From the NCBI GenBank assembly GCA_003455275.1, contig DMRR01000230.1:1-9847 (forward strand): a stretch of 9,847 nt of DNA. Reading direction: 5' to 3'. Below are positions 7,711 to 9,847 of this stretch, in pieces. Below the pieces are notes generated by a model. It was not told the DNA's origin, searched no databases, and worked only from the letters and a program-made list of their open reading frames with translations. Numbering within the stretch: position 1 is the first letter of the stretch; each line of letters begins with the position of its first letter. A program made the translations under genes and the position numbers. The DNA is from Bacteroidota bacterium. GTDB taxonomy: Bacteria > Bacteroidota > Bacteroidia > Chitinophagales > UBA10324.

Positions 7711-8949
7711 ATGCACATCCTTCAGCTTTGTAAAAAATTTCCTTTCCCACAGAAAGACGGTGAAGTGATTGGAATATGGATGTATTCAAAAGGATTTTAT
7801 TTTCATAATCATCGTGTTTCCGTTCTTGCCATGAACACACGAAAGCATTTTTCTCCACCTGAACTTTTACCTAACGATTGGAAAAATGTTGCTGATATAA
7901 AAAGTGTGGGCGTGAATTCAGATATCAGCTATCTGAAAATGTTTTTGAATCTTTTTTCAAATCGCTGCTACAACATTGAGCGGTTTTATTCGAAAGAATA
8001 TGAATCACACCTGATTGAACTTTTGCAAAATGAAAAATTCGATTTGGTGCAGCTCGAAGGAGTTTATCTCTCACAGTATGTGCCGGTAATTCGAAAACAT
8101 TCGAAAGCAAAAATTGTATTGCGTACACAGAATGTTGAATTTGAAATTTGGGAACGCGAAGCGGAACAAAATTCTTTCCCTAAAAAAAATTATCTGCGCT
8201 TGATGGCTCGCCGGATGAAGCAGTTTGAACTGAACATGCTAAACCAATATGACGCACTCGTTCCCGTGAGCAGTCGCGATGCAGAAACTTTCAAATCACT
8301 TGGATGTAATATTCCAATTCAGGTTTGTGAGCATGGAGTAGCCCCACCCTCATCCCTCCCCAAAGGGGAGGGAAACAGCCGCGACCATTCTCTTCCCCTT
8401 GGGGGAAGAGATAGAGATGGGGCTTCAGTCTTCCACCTCGGCAGTATGGACTGGCGACCAAATCTCCAGGGGCTTGAATGGTTTTTAGAAAACTGCTGGA
8501 AAAAAATTCACGATGAAATTCCAAATGCAAAACTTTTTCTTGCTGGAAGAAATTTTCCGGAAGATTGGAAGCAGAAAAAAATTGATGGTGTTGAAATGAT
8601 TGGTGAAGTGGAGGATGCTTCATCATTCATGAATTCAAAACAAATAATGATTGTTCCGCTTCATGCAGGCAGCGGAATAAGAGTGAAACTGATGGAAGGA
8701 ATGGCAATGGGAAAAGCTATTGTTTCTACTTCAATCGGAGCGGAAGGTTTGCCTGTGATTGATGGAAAAAATATTTTCATTGCCAATGAAGCATCAGATT
8801 TTGCAAAAAGAGTGATTCAGCTTTTGAAAAACCCGGCTATGAGAAATGAAATGGAAAATGAAGCGAGAAAATTAGCCGAAGAAAAATTTGATTACAGAGT
8901 TTTAGTTGGTGAGTTGCTTGAGTTCTACAAAAACATTCTTTCCGCATGA
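7711..8949 (+). CDS. Glycosyltransferase family 4-type protein carrying a repeat-derived 28-residue insert
   Basis: Predicted soluble GT-B glycosyltransferase of 412 residues, substrate unknown. The N-terminal domain opens MHILQLCKKFPFPQKDGE and has RTQNVEFEIWEREA (138-151) and VPVSSRDAETF (184-194). The C-terminal donor domain starts VFHLGSMDWRPN (240-251) and contains PLHAGSGIRVKLMEGMAMGK (316-335), the conserved donor-phosphate and catalytic stretch, then GAEGL. Between VCEHGV and SVFHLG, residues 211-238 (S-L-P-K-G-E-G ... S-L-P-L-G-G-R-D-R-D) come entirely from a paired-hairpin DNA repeat and sit in the linker between the two Rossmann domains. The frame stays open, so the gene is probably functional. 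ATG at 7711 is chosen because everything upstream in frame (to a GTG at 7615) is repeat sequence. Its TGA overlaps the next gene's ATG (ATGA), implying coupled translation. Confidence 0.9.
   Translation: MHILQLCKKFPFPQKDGEVIGIWMYSKGFYFHNHRVSVLAMNTRKHFSPPELLPNDWKNVADIKSVGVNSDISYLKMFLNLFSNRCYNIERFYSKEYESHLIELLQNEKFDLVQLEGVYLSQYVPVIRKHSKAKIVLRTQNVEFEIWEREAEQNSFPKKNYLRLMARRMKQFELNMLNQYDALVPVSSRDAETFKSLGCNIPIQVCEHGVAPPSSLPKGEGNSRDHSLPLGGRDRDGASVFHLGSMDWRPNLQGLEWFLENCWKKIHDEIPNAKLFLAGRNFPEDWKQKKIDGVEMIGEVEDASSFMNSKQIMIVPLHAGSGIRVKLMEGMAMGKAIVSTSIGAEGLPVIDGKNIFIANEASDFAKRVIQLLKNPAMRNEMENEARKLAEEKFDYRVLVGELLEFYKNILSA
8340..8424. repeat. Paired-hairpin (REP-like) element inserted in frame in the GT4 gene
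   Basis: Outer arms AGCCCCA (8340-8346) and TGGGGCT (8418-8424) are perfect inverted repeats. Inside are two perfect hairpins: TCCCTCCCC/GGGGAGGGA (8353-8361 with 8365-8373, loop AAA) and TCTCTTCCCC/GGGGAAGAGA (8389-8398 with 8402-8411, loop TTG). The right half read in reverse complement resembles the left half with mostly C/T differences, and each stem stays fully paired. Codons 211-238 of the GT4 protein (84 bp from 8341) correspond to it with no frame disruption. I associate this G/C-block palindrome, from memory, with dispersed repeats of Bacteroidota. There is no transposase in the element. Confidence 0.82.
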
Positions 8950-9847
8950 ACTCATCTTGCTTCTTTCAAATTCTGTTTTGGATTCCTGTGGGGTTGCTTT
9001 TCTATTCTTATGTTTTGTATCCGCTGTTCTTGGAAATAATTTCTTCAATGAAGTCAACCCAACCACGAACCACCAACCACGAACCACCAACCGTCAGCAT
9101 CCTTCTCTCTGTTTACAATGAAGAAAAAGTCATTGAAGAAAAAATTAAAAACATTTTCGAGTGTGATTATCCAAAACACAAACTCGAAATAATTATCGGT
9201 AACGATTGTTCAAACGACAGAACATTTGAGATACTTAATCAATTGACAATGGACAATGGACAATTGACAATTTGCAATTTTGAAATTCGTCGTGGTAAGC
9301 CGTCTGTGTTAAATGATTTAGTCAAGAAATCTTCAGGGGAAATCATACTTCTCACTGATGCGAATATTCTTTTTGAGAAAGATGCAATTCAAAAATTAGT
9401 TGCTCCGTTCAGTTATTCAAAAGTTGGATTGGTGGGAGGAAACATTCTGAACAAAGCAAGCGGCGAAGGAATTTCCAATCAAGAAAAAACCTACATCACA
9501 CGCGAGAACAGAATAAAATTTCTTGAAGGAAAAAATTTCGGAAGCATGATTGGTCCATTCGGCGGCTTCTATGCACTCCGAAAAAATTTGTATCGCGATG
9601 TTCCGGAAAATTTTCTGGTAGATGATTTTTTCATTTGTATGAATGTGCTGAAACAAAATTTCAAATCCATAGCTGAACCAGGTGCAATTGCTTATGAAGA
9701 AGTTTCAGAAGATTGGAAACAAGAATTCAAACGGAAGGCAAGAATCGGCGCAGGGAATTTTCAAAACCTAATTCATTTCGAAAGTTTGTTGTTGCGATTC
9801 AATGCAACATCATTTTGTTTTTTCTCTCACAAAGTTTTGCGCTGGCT
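8946..9847 (+). CDS. Membrane-anchored glycosyltransferase family 2 (3' end outside the window)
   Basis: Predicted processive-type GT2 enzyme resembling BcsA/hyaluronan-synthase-like proteins, acting at the inner membrane; product unknown. 300 residues are visible and the frame is open to the window edge. A membrane helix covers about residues 6-31 (F-W-I-P-V-G-L-L-F-Y-S-Y-V-L-Y-P-L-F). The GT-A domain begins PTVSILLSVYNEEKVIEEKI (48-67), with IGNDCSNDRT (84-93) at the nucleotide site, LLTDANILF (135-143) carrying the metal-site Asp138, GPFGGFYALRK (203-213), LVDDFF (224-229) and FKRKARIGAGN (261-271) where processive enzymes have QxxRW. Further membrane helices are expected beyond the edge. 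The start ATG at 8946 overlaps the upstream TGA. Two heptamer repeat arrays are translated in it, one in the linker after the membrane helix (residues 39-49) and one at residues 99-110. Confidence 0.92.
   Translation, partial: MNSSCFFQILFWIPVGLLFYSYVLYPLFLEIISSMKSTQPRTTNHEPPTVSILLSVYNEEKVIEEKIKNIFECDYPKHKLEIIIGNDCSNDRTFEILNQLTMDNGQLTICNFEIRRGKPSVLNDLVKKSSGEIILLTDANILFEKDAIQKLVAPFSYSKVGLVGGNILNKASGEGISNQEKTYITRENRIKFLEGKNFGSMIGPFGGFYALRKNLYRDVPENFLVDDFFICMNVLKQNFKSIAEPGAIAYEEVSEDWKQEFKRKARIGAGNFQNLIHFESLLLRFNATSFCFFSHKVLRW
9061..9092. repeat. Heptamer tandem array (AACCACG/AACCACC) inside the GT2 gene
   Basis: Two perfect copies of the 14-mer AACCACGAACCACC (9061-9074, 9075-9088) are followed by AACC. 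Each 14-mer is itself two heptamers AACCACS, giving 4.6 heptamer units. Translated, it gives part of T-Q-P-R-T-T-N-H-E-P-P-T, the hydrophilic linker between the membrane helix and the catalytic domain. Because seven is not a multiple of three, gain or loss of one heptamer would shift the frame, while a change of three units or 21 bp would not. Confidence 0.8.
9240..9274. repeat. Heptamer tandem array (CAATKGA) inside the GT2 gene
   Basis: Heptamers run CAATTGA, CAATGGA, CAATGGA, CAATTGA and CAATTTG (9240-9274), with a further CAATTTT directly after. Translated they give Q-L-T-M-D-N-G-Q-L-T-I-C, between the nucleotide-site helix and the strand leading to F-E-I-R-R-G-K. The same heptamer period as the array 150 bp upstream is notable. 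The outer units are less exact, so the boundaries are approximate. Confidence 0.7.

Noticed and set aside
8389..8411. Strong hairpin in the GT4 gene as an intrinsic terminator.
   Set aside because: It lies inside an intact coding region, no T-tract follows, and it is explained as half of the paired-hairpin repeat.

Overview
The window looks like a chromosomal segment of a member of the Bacteroidota. I infer this from the Bacteroidota-like FtsE, RecQ and ParE proteins, the AT-rich sequence, the absence of usable Shine-Dalgarno sites (for example an A/T-only stretch before parE), and short repeat families that I associate from memory with this phylum. No database search was possible, so the lineage is an inference and no genus is proposed.

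Layout. Positions 1-681 (+) hold the cell-division ABC ATPase FtsE, missing only its first codon or so. Facing it on the minus strand is a three-gene run, recQ helicase (4848-2923), a GT4-type glycosyltransferase (2932-1838) and a second GT-B glycosyltransferase (1771-644). The last of these overlaps the end of ftsE tail-to-tail by 38 bp. Divergent from recQ is parE, topoisomerase IV subunit B (4957-6831, +), whose partner parC is not next to it. A DPM1-like GT2 glycosyltransferase (7580-6837, -) converges on parE with a 5-bp gap, and a 33-bp AT-rich palindrome sits on that junction. A 130-bp repeat-filled divergent spacer follows. Then come two translationally coupled plus-strand genes: a GT4-type glycosyltransferase (7711-8949) and a membrane-anchored GT2 glycosyltransferase (8946 to the window edge).

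How the genes work together. Housekeeping genes (ftsE, recQ, parE) are interspersed with five glycosyltransferases. These presumably make cell-surface glycans, but no sugar-nucleotide synthesis, flippase or polymerase gene is visible to define the product. The last two, and perhaps the divergent GT2, look like one functional group.

The unusual part is 7.59-9.28 kb, where five separate repeat elements lie within 1.7 kb: two paired-hairpin (REP-like) elements, one octamer array and two heptamer arrays. One paired hairpin of about 84 bp lies in frame inside the GT4 gene and supplies 28 residues of the protein. Both heptamer arrays are translated inside the last GT2 gene. I saw no comparable repeats in the first 7.5 kb. 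I found no CRISPR array, tRNA, rRNA, transposase or defence system, and no gene-free stretch longer than 300 bp.
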